From Streptomyces sp. NA04227 (lineage in GTDB: Bacteria > Actinomycetota > Actinomycetes > Streptomycetales > Streptomycetaceae): 64,000 nucleotides of DNA. The stretch spans positions 1,167,001 to 1,231,000 of the forward strand of contig NZ_CP054918.1 in the NCBI RefSeq assembly GCF_013364195.1, in the 5' to 3' direction. The stretch's first letter is position 1. The number at the start of each line of letters is the position of its first letter. Position numbers and translations under genes: made by a program. Below are positions 32,655 through 41,554 of this stretch, piece after piece. A model generated the notes under the pieces. That model had not been told where the DNA came from, did not search any database, and worked only from the letters and a program-made list of their open reading frames with translations.

Positions 32655-33746
32655 CTACCGGCGGAGCCATGCCGTCAACAGTGCTCCCACTACGACACCG
32701 AGGAGCGAGGCGCAAAAGGTTGTCACCCTCTGCACTTCCTGTGTGTGTTGCGACTCGAGAATATCCAGTGTCTTCTCAGCGGTTTCCAGTTCGGCTTCGA
32801 AAGTCTCAGATAATCCCTTATGCGTGTAGGGGTGGATGATTCGAACAGAGCGATCAGCGTAAACACTAGAAATGAGATCCTCATCTGCCCTGAGTTCATT
32901 CACTGCGGTCAACTTCGCCTGAAGCAGGGAAAGCCTGAGCCCCAGCAAGTCGCGCTTGTTCCGAAATACACGCCTAAAGTAGGCAATCACTCCGCGCTGC
33001 GCATAAGTATCCGCCAGACCTTCAGCAAGCCCGACGGTAGACGTGGCGCGCTTCATCCTCTTCGCGCTATCAATTTTTACGCGGTAGAACGCCGAAATTT
33101 CTGGAATCAGCCAAGCGAAAACAAACTCGAGCGCATTCCCTAAGGATGTGGAGCCCTGTTCGTAGCAGAATCTGAAGTCATGGTAGCCCGGACGCTCCTT
33201 CACATCTACCGAAATTCCGTCGACCAGCTGTTCACCCTGACTCCCGGCAGCCAGGTAGAAATTTCCATGAAACGGCGACGGCCCCAGCTTCCGGATTCGG
33301 GTTTGATCACCCTGAAGCTTTCCTATTTCCCGTTTCAGGAACTCTCTGACTACAACCAGCGACATGGATGGAGTTCGGAGAGATGCGTCAGCCCCATCGC
33401 AGATTACGAAAGTTACAGGATGGCGGTGATTAAAATACGTACGGACGATAAAGTCCTCCGTATCACCCACCTTCCGAGACGCCCTAAGCCCTGACTGCAC
33501 TCGACTCGGAATCGTGATCCTGAATTTCATCACGCCGGCCTCCGGGGTGAATTCTTTTGACTCACCCCATGGCGTAATTCCCGATTTTGGCGCAAACCCT
33601 CTTGAAATATTTTCAAGCTCGAGATCTCTTATTGCAGGAATCGCCTCCAGAGTGGCGTGAACACCACTTTTCCACTCTTCGACATCTTTTGCGCCAACGA
33701 CCTCTGGAACAATGCACCCCACACCGAATGCTGCTTCCGTTTGCAT
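32655..33746 (-). CDS. Orphan tail-anchored protein on a lower-GC segment
   Basis: A 363-residue protein from an ATG with AGGAGG five bases upstream. Its base composition and codon choice (many A- and T-ending codons) are unlike every neighbour, which indicates recent transfer. No signal peptide. Most of the chain looks soluble (alpha/beta mix, FRITIPSRVQSGLRASRKVG; YHDFRFCYEQGSTSLGNALEF). Near the end come a likely coiled coil (ETFEAELETAEKTLDILESQ) and one membrane helix (FCASLLGVVVGALLTAWL) with a short RR tail, so it is tail-anchored with its body in the cytoplasm. I recognise no family. A single foreign gene with a membrane anchor could be an anti-phage or toxin-type effector, but nothing in the sequence proves this. 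Confidence 0.7.
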   Translation of the reverse strand: MQTEAAFGVGCIVPEVVGAKDVEEWKSGVHATLEAIPAIRDLELENISRGFAPKSGITPWGESKEFTPEAGVMKFRITIPSRVQSGLRASRKVGDTEDFIVRTYFNHRHPVTFVICDGADASLRTPSMSLVVVREFLKREIGKLQGDQTRIRKLGPSPFHGNFYLAAGSQGEQLVDGISVDVKERPGYHDFRFCYEQGSTSLGNALEFVFAWLIPEISAFYRVKIDSAKRMKRATSTVGLAEGLADTYAQRGVIAYFRRVFRNKRDLLGLRLSLLQAKLTAVNELRADEDLISSVYADRSVRIIHPYTHKGLSETFEAELETAEKTLDILESQHTQEVQRVTTFCASLLGVVVGALLTAWLRR

Positions 33747-33893
33747 CAATCCTCCTGCCGACTCTGGGCCGCTACCACTCTATCGATCTTGAGTGGGTTT
33801 ACAGTCACAACCATGCGGTACTCGGAACGAATGCAGCGACTCGATACGTGAATATGACGGCTCCGCAGCAGCGACCGGTTCTCTACCAACGCA

Positions 33894-33938
33894 CGAGTGT
33901 CCTCGCAGGCCGTCGAGGACGGCCTGCGAGGACACTCG
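33894..33938 (-). terminator. Strong terminator of dapD
   Basis: A 21-bp perfect inverted repeat (33894-33914 with 33918-33938, arms starting CGAGTGTCCTCGCAGG) with a 3-base loop, 80 bases past the dapD stop on the minus strand. It marks the return to GC-rich core DNA. Confidence 0.75.
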
Positions 33939-34019
33939 GTACTGACTAATGCCGACCTGTCGGCCGCTCGGCAGCAGGTCAGGAGTTGTAGGGCGGCGGC
34001 GGAGGACGGCGGCCAGTGG

Positions 34020-35009
34020 TCAGTTGTGGCTGTGCAGCACCTCGTTGAGCCCGCCCCAGACCGCGTTGTTCGGGCGGGCCTCGACCGTGCCGGTGACCGA
34101 GTTGCGGCGGAAGAGGATGTTCGAGGCGCCGGAGAGTTCGCGGGCCTTGACGACCTGTCCGTCGGGCATCGTGATGCGGGTGCCCGCCGTGACGTACAGG
34201 CCCGCCTCGACCACGCACTCGTCGCCGAGCGCGATGCCGACCCCGGCCTCCGCGCCGACCAGGCAGCGCTCGCCGATGGTGATCCGGACGTTGCCGCCGC
34301 CGGACAGGGTGCCCATGGTGGAGGCGCCACCGCCGATGTCGGAGCCGTCGCCGACGACCACACCGGCCGAGATGCGGCCCTCGACCATCGAGGTGCCGAG
34401 GGTGCCCGCGTTGAAGTTCACGAAGCCCTCGTGCATGACCGTGGTGCCCTCGGCGAGGTGGGCGCCGAGCCGTACCCGGTCGGCGTCGCCGATACGGACG
34501 CCCTTGGGCGCCACGTAGTCCGTCATCCGCGGGAACTTGTCCACGGAGGTCACCTGGAGGTGCAGGCCCTCGGCGCGGGCGTTCAGGCGCACCTTCTCCA
34601 GGTCGTCGACGGCGACCGGGCCGAGCGAGGTCCAGGCGACGTTGGTGAGCAGGCCGAAGACGCCGTCCAGGCTCTGCCCGTGCGGCTTGACCAGACGGTG
34701 GCTGAGCAGGTGCAGCCGCAGGTAGGCGTCGTGGGCGTCGAGCGGCTTGTCGTCGAGGGAGGCGATGACCGTGCGGACCGCGACGGTCTCGACTCCGCGC
34801 CGGGCGTCGGTCCCGACGGCGCGGGCGGCGCGCTCACCGAGGAGCTCCACGGCGCGCTCCGTGCTCAGCCGCTCGGTCCCGGCCGGGCCGGGCGACTCGG
34901 CGAGCTCGGGCGCCGGGAACCAGGTGTCGAGAACGGTGCCGTCCGCGGTGAGGGTCGCCAGACCCGCGGCGACGGCGCCGGTGGTACGAGGAGCAGTGGT
35001 GTCGGTCAT
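34020..35009 (-). CDS. dapD: 2,3,4,5-tetrahydropyridine-2,6-dicarboxylate N-succinyltransferase
   Basis: A 329-residue DapD of the actinobacterial type, which transfers succinyl from succinyl-CoA to tetrahydrodipicolinate in diaminopimelate/lysine synthesis. The C-terminal half is a left-handed beta helix of hexapeptide repeats ([53 protein letters not shown]). The N-terminal half is the helical domain typical of the long DapD class. The start ATG ([10 protein letters not shown]) has only a weak ribosome site. It is monocistronic, with a strong terminator. Confidence 0.95.
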   Translation of the reverse strand: MTDTTAPRTTGAVAAGLATLTADGTVLDTWFPAPELAESPGPAGTERLSTERAVELLGERAARAVGTDARRGVETVAVRTVIASLDDKPLDAHDAYLRLHLLSHRLVKPHGQSLDGVFGLLTNVAWTSLGPVAVDDLEKVRLNARAEGLHLQVTSVDKFPRMTDYVAPKGVRIGDADRVRLGAHLAEGTTVMHEGFVNFNAGTLGTSMVEGRISAGVVVGDGSDIGGGASTMGTLSGGGNVRITIGERCLVGAEAGVGIALGDECVVEAGLYVTAGTRITMPDGQVVKARELSGASNILFRRNSVTGTVEARPNNAVWGGLNEVLHSHN

Positions 35010-35119
35010 GAGGGCAACCTAACCGGCCGGGGCCGCGATGGGCGAACCGGTCTCACCGGGCGGTCGCGGCCCGCACACCCGCGGCCGCACGGCACGGCGG
35101 CCCGGCCCGAGGGCTCCGG

Positions 35120-35446
35120 TCAGGCGTGCGCCCCGCCCGCCGCGTTCAGGACCACCACACCCGCGATGATCAGCACGATCCCCAGCGCCTTCACGGCGGT
35201 CATCGGCTCCCCCAGGAACAGCGCCCCGATGGTGGCGATGGCCGCCGTACCCGTCCCGGACCAGATCGCGTACGCGGTGCCGACGCTCAGCGTCCTGAGC
35301 GTCTGTGCGAGCAGGGCGAAGGCGATCACATACCCCAGCACCGTGCCCAGCGAGGGCCACAGCCTGCTGAACCCCTCGCTGTACTTCATCGCCGTGGTGG
35401 CCGCGACCTCCGCGGCTATGGCTCCCGCGAGCAGCGCGTATCCCAT
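35120..35446 (-). CDS. Small multidrug resistance (SMR) efflux protein
   Basis: A 108-residue four-helix proton antiporter of the EmrE/Sug (Gdx) family that works as an antiparallel dimer in the membrane. The essential membrane glutamate is in LLAGAIAAEVAATTAMKYSEGF. The helix 3-4 signature is AYAIWSGTGTAAIATIGALFLGE, shortened here to AYAIWSGTGTAA for citation. The ATG at 35446 begins the normal MGYALLAGAIAAE opening; the 17 codons before it are not needed. Confidence 0.92.
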   Translation of the reverse strand: MGYALLAGAIAAEVAATTAMKYSEGFSRLWPSLGTVLGYVIAFALLAQTLRTLSVGTAYAIWSGTGTAAIATIGALFLGEPMTAVKALGIVLIIAGVVVLNAAGGAHA

Positions 35447-35523
35447 GCAGGCGAGGGTACGTGGCGGTGCCACCGGCATCGGAGGGGCCCGGGTCACGGG
35501 GTCACACAGGAATCACGCAGGAG

Positions 35524-36924
35524 TCATCGAGGTCGAGGGCCGCCGGGACCGGTGGCGCCGCTCCTGTCACCTGTGGGACCGTCCGCGGCTCCCGCGAGGG
35601 CCGCGGTGACGATGCGGCGGCTCATCGGCGACGGGTCCGCGCCGAGTTCGGTGGGTGTGAACGACCAGACCAGGCGGCGTTGCTGGTCGCGGGTGGCGAA
35701 CATCGCACTGGCGTAGCCGTACGTCTCACCGGTCTTGCCCCACCAGGTGACCCCGGCCACCGTGGCCGTCTGCAGTCCGTCGCTGTACCGGGCCGGGCTC
35801 CCGTCGAGCATCCGCACCTCGGCGGGCGGCAGGGTGAACATCCGCTCCAGCCGGTGCGCGGGCAGCAGATCGCCGGAGAACAGGGCGGTGAGGAAGCGTT
35901 CCAGGTCCCCGGTGCTGGAGACGATCTCACCGTCGGCCCAGGAGCTGGACATGTCGTACTCGCTCACGTCCGCCCGTGAACCGTCCTTCAGATCGAGATA
36001 GCCGTGTACGTAACTGCCGTGCAGGCGTGGGTCGTTGCCGTGGCTGGAGGGGAACAGGGTGTGGTGCAGCCCCAGTGGGCGCAGCAGGCGGCGCCGGATC
36101 TCGTCGCCGTAGCGTCGGCCGGTGAGCCGCTCGATCACCAGGGCCGCGAGCACGTAGTTGATGCCGCGGTACTCCTGCCGGGTGCCGGGGGCGAACTTCA
36201 GCGGGCTGCCGGTGACCGTGGCGACGATCCGGTGGGGCGTCCAGCGGTCGTACCGGTGTCGCAGCACCTCCTCGGGCGTCCGCCACGCGGGAAGCCCCCG
36301 GTGGTCGGGCAGCCCGCTGGTGTGGTTCAGCAGATGGGCCACGGTGATCGCGGCGAAGTCCAACGGCAGCAGCCCGGGCAGGAGTTGACGAACCGGGACG
36401 TCCAGCCGCAGCCGCCCTTCCTCGGCGAGCTGAAGCAGCACGGTGGCCACGAAGGGCTTGGTGATACTCCCCGCGCGCACCCGGTCGTCGAGCCCGACGG
36501 CACGGCCGGTCCGCAGGTCGGCCACGCCGACGGTGCCCTGCCAGCAGCCCGCCGACCCGCTGACCCGTAACTGAGCGCCGGTGGACCGGGGTTGGGTCAG
36601 GTCCGCGAGGGCGGCCCGGAGGGCACGCGGGGACGGGGGTGGCAGGACGGCGCTGCCCGGCTGGGTGGACGAGGGGGTGGAAGGTGAGCCGGTCGGCGGG
36701 TTGTGGAGCGGTCGCTCATGGCGGTGCGCTCGGTCCCGCGCGGAGGCGGGCGCGGCGGAGACGGCCAGTACGGCGCCGGTGGCGGAGGCGAGCAGCGCCC
36801 TACGGGACGGCCGGACACCTCGCGAAGTCACAAGCCGCGGCGACTGCGGCGACTGCGGCTCAACACCCTTGTACGGTCGGGGAGTTGGGGTGCGCGCGGA
36901 GGTTTTGGCGGGTTCGAAAGTCAT
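35524..36924 (-). CDS. Secreted serine hydrolase (beta-lactamase/D-Ala-D-Ala carboxypeptidase family)
   Basis: A class C beta-lactamase-like serine hydrolase similar in outline to the Streptomyces R61 carboxypeptidase. SxxK is in RAGSITKPFVATVLLQL and the third motif is KTG in WWGKTGETYGYAS. The second motif, normally Y-x-N, reads Y-R-G in EYRGINYVL, so the usual asparagine is missing. An exported N terminus with twin arginines (RPSRRALLASATGAVLA...ASA) is followed by a Pro/Ser linker. From the ATG at 36924 the pre-signal part is unusually long; a GTG at 36831 would give a normal Tat signal and may be the true start. Role: peptidoglycan trimming or an esterase-like activity. Confidence 0.82.
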   Translation of the reverse strand: MTFEPAKTSARTPTPRPYKGVEPQSPQSPRLVTSRGVRPSRRALLASATGAVLAVSAAPASARDRAHRHERPLHNPPTGSPSTPSSTQPGSAVLPPPSPRALRAALADLTQPRSTGAQLRVSGSAGCWQGTVGVADLRTGRAVGLDDRVRAGSITKPFVATVLLQLAEEGRLRLDVPVRQLLPGLLPLDFAAITVAHLLNHTSGLPDHRGLPAWRTPEEVLRHRYDRWTPHRIVATVTGSPLKFAPGTRQEYRGINYVLAALVIERLTGRRYGDEIRRRLLRPLGLHHTLFPSSHGNDPRLHGSYVHGYLDLKDGSRADVSEYDMSSSWADGEIVSSTGDLERFLTALFSGDLLPAHRLERMFTLPPAEVRMLDGSPARYSDGLQTATVAGVTWWGKTGETYGYASAMFATRDQQRRLVWSFTPTELGADPSPMSRRIVTAALAGAADGPTGDRSGATGPGGPRPR

Positions 36925-37119
36925 GCCGCAAGCTTCGGGCGGCCAGCGGAAGCAAGCATCGGGGGATTCCCCCAGGAGAGCCCGGATTCGCCGCCGGGGC
37001 GGTCTCAGGGGCGCGGGTGCCGTCGTGTGTACCAAACGGGCCTCGGCGCCGCGTCACCCTGTGCGTCCCTCACGCCCTCCTCCGCCCCTGCACCCTGTTC
37101 CTCCGTCCTCCGGCCCCTC

Positions 37120-40100
37120 CTACTCCTGTCCCTCCCGCCTTTCCTTCTCCTCCTTCCCCTCCTGCTCCTCCTCTCCCAGCACCTGTCGCGTCCACCACGG
37201 GACCAGCCGGCTCGCCGCCACCGTGTCGTGGTCCCGCAGGGCGGCCTCCAACTGCTCGTACAGATCGGGGTGTTCGGCCGCTCGCGGGACGGCGAGCGCG
37301 GCCTCGAACTCCTGCCGGGCCCGCACCCGGTCCCCCGCCGCCGCGTACGCGAAGCCCAGACGGCGGCGTACGTCCACCTCCAGACGGGTGCGGTGCGGCT
37401 CGGAGCGCGGCGAGATACTCGCGTGTACGGCGAGGGCCCGGCCGTGCAGCCGGACCGCCTCCGCGAGGTCGTCCGCGACCGTGCCCAGCCTGGTCAACGC
37501 CACGGCCAGCAGCAGCGGTTCGCCGATCTCCCGCAGCAGTTTCTCGGCACGCAGCAGCACGGCCCGGGCCTCGCCCGGCTCACCGAGTGCCTCGTAGGTG
37601 TCGGCGAGGGTCAACAGGCGCTGGGCCACCGGCATCGGACGGCCGTTGCGCTCGGCGGCGGCGAGAGCGGCACGGGCGTCCGACAGCGCGCCGTTCACGT
37701 CCTGTCGCAGGAGCCGGCTCGTCGACCGTACTTCCAGCGCCACCGACACACCCCAGGCGTCGTTCGCGCGCTCCAGCGCCGGGATCATCTTCTCGGCGTC
37801 CGCCGCCGCCGCGTCGAACCGCCCCTGCCACACGTCCTGCACCCCGAGGCCGGTCAGCGCGAACGCCACCGTCCGCTCGTCCCCGCTCTGATGACCCAGG
37901 TCGAGTGCCTGCCGGAACCACGCGCTGCCCCGGTCCACCCAGCCCTGCAGATAGTCCAGCTTCCCCAGGGACAGCTTGACGGCGCCGAGCGGCAGCGGAT
38001 CGCCGATGCGCTCGGCGGCCCGCAGTGCCGTCGTCAGCACCGTACGGCTGTCGTCGAACCGGTCGCGGTACATGAGGTAGTCCTGCAGCGCGAGGCCCAG
38101 CCGCACGGCGAGCGCGTCCTCGCCGTGCGCGGCGGCGAACTCCGGTACGTCGGGCAGGTCCGCGCCCACCTCGCTCAACCACCGCGCGGCGTCCCGCCGG
38201 TCGGTGAACCAGAACGGGCCGCGCTCGGGCACCCGGGCGTCGTCCCCGAAGAGTTCGCCCGCCTCGGTGTACAGCTCCAGTACGGCGCGGCGGGCCCGGG
38301 CGGTCTCCGCGGGTTCGGCGTCGGCCAGGTTCCGGGCGTGCACCCGCACCAGGTCGTGCAGGCGGTAGCGGCCCGGGCCGGGCTGGAGCACCAGGCTCGC
38401 GTCGTACAACTCCTCCAGGACCGTCTCCGCGTCGTCGACGCTCATCCCGAGCATCGCCGCCGGTGTCCACACGTCGAACTGTGGCGTCGGCGCGTACCCC
38501 ATGAGCCGGAACGCCCGCTGATGGGTCTCGCCCAACTGCTCGTAGGACATCCGGAAGGCGGCCTCCACGCTGCGGTCCCCGGCGCTCAGTTCGGTCAGGC
38601 GCCGTTCGTCGCGGGCCATCCGGGAGGCCAGGTGCGCGGGCGACCAGGAGGGCCGGTGCTGCAATCGCGCGCCCGCGATCCGCAGGGCCAGCGGCAGACC
38701 GCCGCACAGCCGGGCCAGGTCGTCGACCGCCTGCGGATCGGCATCGGCGCGCGCCTCGCCGATCAGGCGGCGCAGCAGGCCCCTCGCCTCGGCGGCGGGC
38801 AAGGCCTCCAGCGTCACCCGCCGGTCCGCGTCGAGACCGGCGAGTCGCTGCCGCCCGGCCACCAGTACGTGGCTGCCCGGGCCCGCCGGAAGCAGCGGCC
38901 GGACCTGTGCGGCACTGCCCACGTCGTCCAGTACGAGCAGCAGCCGCAGCCCGCTGGTGGCGTCACGCCAGGCGGCGACCAGCTCGTCGAAGTCCTCGGG
39001 AACGTCCGCGTCCGCCATGCCGAGCGTACGGACCAGCCGCTGGAGCAACCGCTCGGTGGCGGGCCGTTCGCCGCCGGGCGAGTGGTGCGTACGAAGGTCG
39101 AGGTAGAGCGCGCCGTCCGGAAAGCGCGGGCGCAGCGTCCACGCGGCGTGCACGAGGAGCGAGGTCTTCCCCATGCCCGCGGGACCGTCGATCGTCGCGA
39201 CGGTGACGGCGTCGCCCGGCCCGGGTGTGGCCAGCACGGCCAGCTCGGCGGCACGTCCGGTCAACCCGCCCGCGTTTCCGGGGAGTTCGTTGACCGCTCG
39301 GCGGGTCACGAACCCGGCTTGTGTCCTCGGGAGGCCGGGGTGGGCGGGGGGTGGGGGCTCGGGTGTGGGTCCGGGCGCGGGCGTGGAGGCGGGCGTGTGC
39401 GCGGGTGCAGCCCCGACACCGAGGTTTGCCCCGGCCCCGCCTCCGGCCGCCGACTCCCCCGCCCCATCGGCGGCCTTCGCTGCGGACGCATCCGGTGCCC
39501 CGGCGCCTTCGAGAGCGACCGGACCGCCGAGCACCGCCGTGTCGTCGTGCCGGAGTACCGCCGCGTGCAACTCCCTCAGGGCGAGGGAGGGTTCGGTCCC
39601 CAGGTCCTCGCGCAGCCGCTGCCGCAGCCCCTCGTACGTGGCGAGGGCCTCTCCCTGGCGGCCGGTGCCGTACAGCGCGCGGATCCTCAGCGCGAGCACC
39701 GACTCGTCGAGCGGATCGGTGTCCTGTGCCAGATCCGCGAGCGCTTCGCTGCCGCGGCCGAGCCGGATCAGACAGTCCAGCCGCCCTCGCCGCAGCGCGC
39801 CGCGCTCGATGAGCAGGCGCTGCCGTTCCCCGGCGGCGTACGGTCCGGGCAGCCCGGCGAGCGGTTCGCCGCGGAACAGACTCAGCCCCTGTTCGGCGGC
39901 GGCAAGGGCCCCCGAGGCGTCGCCGGAACGCAGCAACCGCCCTGTGTCGGCGGCGAGTTCGTCGAGCCGGGTGGTGTCGAGGCCGACGGCGGCGGCGAAC
40001 CGGTAGCCGCCGAGGCCACTGCGGATCACCGAGCCCTCCTGCCCGACGCCCGGCTCGTCCAGGGCTCTGCGCAGGGCGTACACATAGCTCGGCAGCACCC

Positions 40101-40296
40101 GGTGGCCCGTCGGCGGCGGCTGATCGCCCCACACGCCGTCTATCAGCCGGTCGTTGCCGACCGGCCGCCCGCCGTGCAGCACCAGGGCAGCCAGCACCGC
40201 CTGTCTGCGGCCCGGCCCGATCGCCACCTCCCGACCGGCCCGCCAGGCCTGCACCGGACCGAGCAGCGCGATCCGCAGGTCCTCCTGTGCGCCCAC
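37120..40296 (-). CDS. AfsR/SARP-type large transcriptional regulator
   Basis: A 1058-residue regulator. Parts in order: OmpR-like winged helix plus BTAD (residues about 5-250; LRIALLGPVQAWRAGREVAIG, LPSYVYALRRAL, FRGEPLAGLPGPYA); a Pro/Ala/Gly linker (about 260-335); an NB-ARC NTPase with Walker A GPAGMGKTS and Walker B LLLVLDDVGSA, then GLPLAL; and TPR-like helical repeats to the end. The tail is a run of Glu/Lys/Gln. The GTG at 40296 has AGGGGGA eight bases upstream and is preferred over a TTG two codons earlier. AfsR-like proteins activate secondary metabolism, but no biosynthetic cluster lies next to it, so its targets are unknown. Confidence 0.92.
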   Translation of the reverse strand: MGAQEDLRIALLGPVQAWRAGREVAIGPGRRQAVLAALVLHGGRPVGNDRLIDGVWGDQPPPTGHRVLPSYVYALRRALDEPGVGQEGSVIRSGLGGYRFAAAVGLDTTRLDELAADTGRLLRSGDASGALAAAEQGLSLFRGEPLAGLPGPYAAGERQRLLIERGALRRGRLDCLIRLGRGSEALADLAQDTDPLDESVLALRIRALYGTGRQGEALATYEGLRQRLREDLGTEPSLALRELHAAVLRHDDTAVLGGPVALEGAGAPDASAAKAADGAGESAAGGGAGANLGVGAAPAHTPASTPAPGPTPEPPPPAHPGLPRTQAGFVTRRAVNELPGNAGGLTGRAAELAVLATPGPGDAVTVATIDGPAGMGKTSLLVHAAWTLRPRFPDGALYLDLRTHHSPGGERPATERLLQRLVRTLGMADADVPEDFDELVAAWRDATSGLRLLLVLDDVGSAAQVRPLLPAGPGSHVLVAGRQRLAGLDADRRVTLEALPAAEARGLLRRLIGEARADADPQAVDDLARLCGGLPLALRIAGARLQHRPSWSPAHLASRMARDERRLTELSAGDRSVEAAFRMSYEQLGETHQRAFRLMGYAPTPQFDVWTPAAMLGMSVDDAETVLEELYDASLVLQPGPGRYRLHDLVRVHARNLADAEPAETARARRAVLELYTEAGELFGDDARVPERGPFWFTDRRDAARWLSEVGADLPDVPEFAAAHGEDALAVRLGLALQDYLMYRDRFDDSRTVLTTALRAAERIGDPLPLGAVKLSLGKLDYLQGWVDRGSAWFRQALDLGHQSGDERTVAFALTGLGVQDVWQGRFDAAAADAEKMIPALERANDAWGVSVALEVRSTSRLLRQDVNGALSDARAALAAAERNGRPMPVAQRLLTLADTYEALGEPGEARAVLLRAEKLLREIGEPLLLAVALTRLGTVADDLAEAVRLHGRALAVHASISPRSEPHRTRLEVDVRRRLGFAYAAAGDRVRARQEFEAALAVPRAAEHPDLYEQLEAALRDHDTVAASRLVPWWTRQVLGEEEQEGKEEKERREGQE

Positions 40297-40399
40297 CGTC
40301 AACTTCCCCCTGATCCGCCTGGATCACTGGATCATCAGAACTTCATCGCTATTGCATCGGCGCATCGCAGAGTTGGCAAGCCAGCGCAGGGGTCATGCC

Positions 40400-40434
40400 G
40401 GTGCTGGTTCCGCACGGGGGTCGGAACCAGCACC
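40400..40434. promoter_or_regulatory. Perfect 12-bp inverted repeat abutting the next start codon
   Basis: GGTGCTGGTTCC (40400-40411) and GGAACCAGCACC (40423-40434) are exact inverted copies with an 11-base spacer containing GGGGG. The right arm ends three bases before the ATG at 40438. It could be an operator shared with the divergent AfsR-type gene or an mRNA hairpin controlling translation. Confidence 0.5.
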
Positions 40435-40437
40435 GCC

Positions 40438-41043
40438 ATGAACCCTGCAATTACCCGCGCCCAGCGCGCCCGGTTCGCGGAGCCCGTCATGACCCCGGAG
40501 CTTGCCCTGATACTGAGCCGCCGCGGCCTCGTGCTGCACGGCTGGAGCGAGGGCAGCTTCCGCATTCGCACGGTGGACGGCCCCGTCGTGGGCCGCGCCG
40601 AGGCCGGAGGCGAGGCCTGGAACGCCTGGGCACGGCGCTACGACGGCCACCACGCCTTAGTGGCCACCGGCCTGCCCGGCCGCGACGCGGCGGTCTGCGC
40701 CGTCGCCGACCACGCCATCTGGGAGGACCTGACCCGCCTCCAGCCCCCCGAGAGCCCCCGGAGGTACCCCATGACGGGCACGGCACGCCGCCGCCTTCAC
40801 AACCTCACCCGGGACGCCCACAAGGCCCGCGCCGCGGGCGACACGCTGCACACCGTCGAACTCCGCCTCAACCCGCCACGCTACGGAAAACAGGCCGCCC
40901 GCCGGACGACCCGCGGCGTCGACGAGGCGATCCGGGCGGTCGAGGGGGCGGGGTGGCAGTGCTGTGGGGTGGAACCGTGGCTGGGAACGGGGGCATTGCT
41001 CAGTTTTGTGCGGACACCTGGGCCATGGCCCACGGGCCGGTGA
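40438..41043 (+). CDS. Hypothetical protein, 201 aa
   Basis: A protein of unknown function, divergent from the AfsR-type gene. The ATG at 40438 is chosen because the coding pattern begins there (MNPAITRAQRARFAEPVMTP). The middle region (LHGWSEGSFRIRTVDGPVVG) is beta-rich and the end is Arg-rich, with two adjacent cysteines (GWQCCGVEPW). No signal or membrane segment. The open frame continues far upstream across the regulator gene, but that part is a shadow. Confidence 0.6.
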   Translation: MNPAITRAQRARFAEPVMTPELALILSRRGLVLHGWSEGSFRIRTVDGPVVGRAEAGGEAWNAWARRYDGHHALVATGLPGRDAAVCAVADHAIWEDLTRLQPPESPRRYPMTGTARRRLHNLTRDAHKARAAGDTLHTVELRLNPPRYGKQAARRTTRGVDEAIRAVEGAGWQCCGVEPWLGTGALLSFVRTPGPWPTGR

Positions 41044-41554
41044 ACCCGCCGTACGAGCCCGCTTCGCCCGTCGCCGGACGCTCGAACCCGTGACAAGCAC
41101 CCAGGTCCGCCATCGGGCAGAAGGCCGCGCTTCGGCCTGTCCACGCTGACGCCCCCGGAGGCCGGGACCGGTCATCAGCCGACGGGCGATCGCCCCGGCC
41201 TCCAGCCGGAGCCGCGGTGCGGCCCGCGCGAGGCGGGGTTGCCCCTTTGCCACACCCTCATCGAGACGTCCTCGCCGAGCGACTTGACGTCACAGATGGC
41301 GAACTCAGTGTCGATGACGGAGTTTTCGTCGGCCAGTAGAACCTGCGTCGCGACCCTGTGCCGCGACCCTTGGCAAGATTTCGTATATGGAATACCTTTC
41401 GGTCCCAGACGGCGTTCGCCGGAAACGCGGCGCACCCTCGTCCGGTCCGCCGGCCGCAACCCTGCGGCTGCCACCGGTTGTCCCGGCAGTGGGCACGGGT
41501 CGGCGCGTGTCGGCACTTCAGTGATCCCCTGCACGGAGAAGGAGACAACCACCC
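41044..41554. other. Upstream region of the GH30-like gene, with a possible gene relic
   Basis: 511 bases without an intact gene. A stretch at 41238-41345 on the minus strand reads like genuine protein (LLADENSVIDTEF, DVKSLGEDVSMRVWQ) but has no credible start, so it may be a decayed gene end. A promoter for the plus-strand gene is proposed at 41370-41398. Confidence 0.4.
41370..41398 (+). promoter_or_regulatory. Putative promoter of the GH30-like gene
   Basis: TTGGCA (41370-41375), a 17-base spacer and TACCTT (41393-41398) fit a housekeeping promoter. The intervening sequence is AT-rich for this genome. The start codon is about 155 bases downstream. Confidence 0.4.

Noticed and set aside
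33744..33893. Attachment site or tRNA-end target for the lower-GC insert
   Set aside because: No tRNA fragment and no matching direct repeat were found at the two edges.
37120..40296. Pathway-specific regulator of a nearby antibiotic cluster
   Set aside because: No polyketide, peptide or terpene biosynthetic genes are present around it in this window.
36703..40437. Very long plus-strand open frame opposite the AfsR-type gene
   Set aside because: It is the shadow of a well-supported minus-strand regulator. Only its last 201 codons (from 40438) have a credible start and lie outside that gene.
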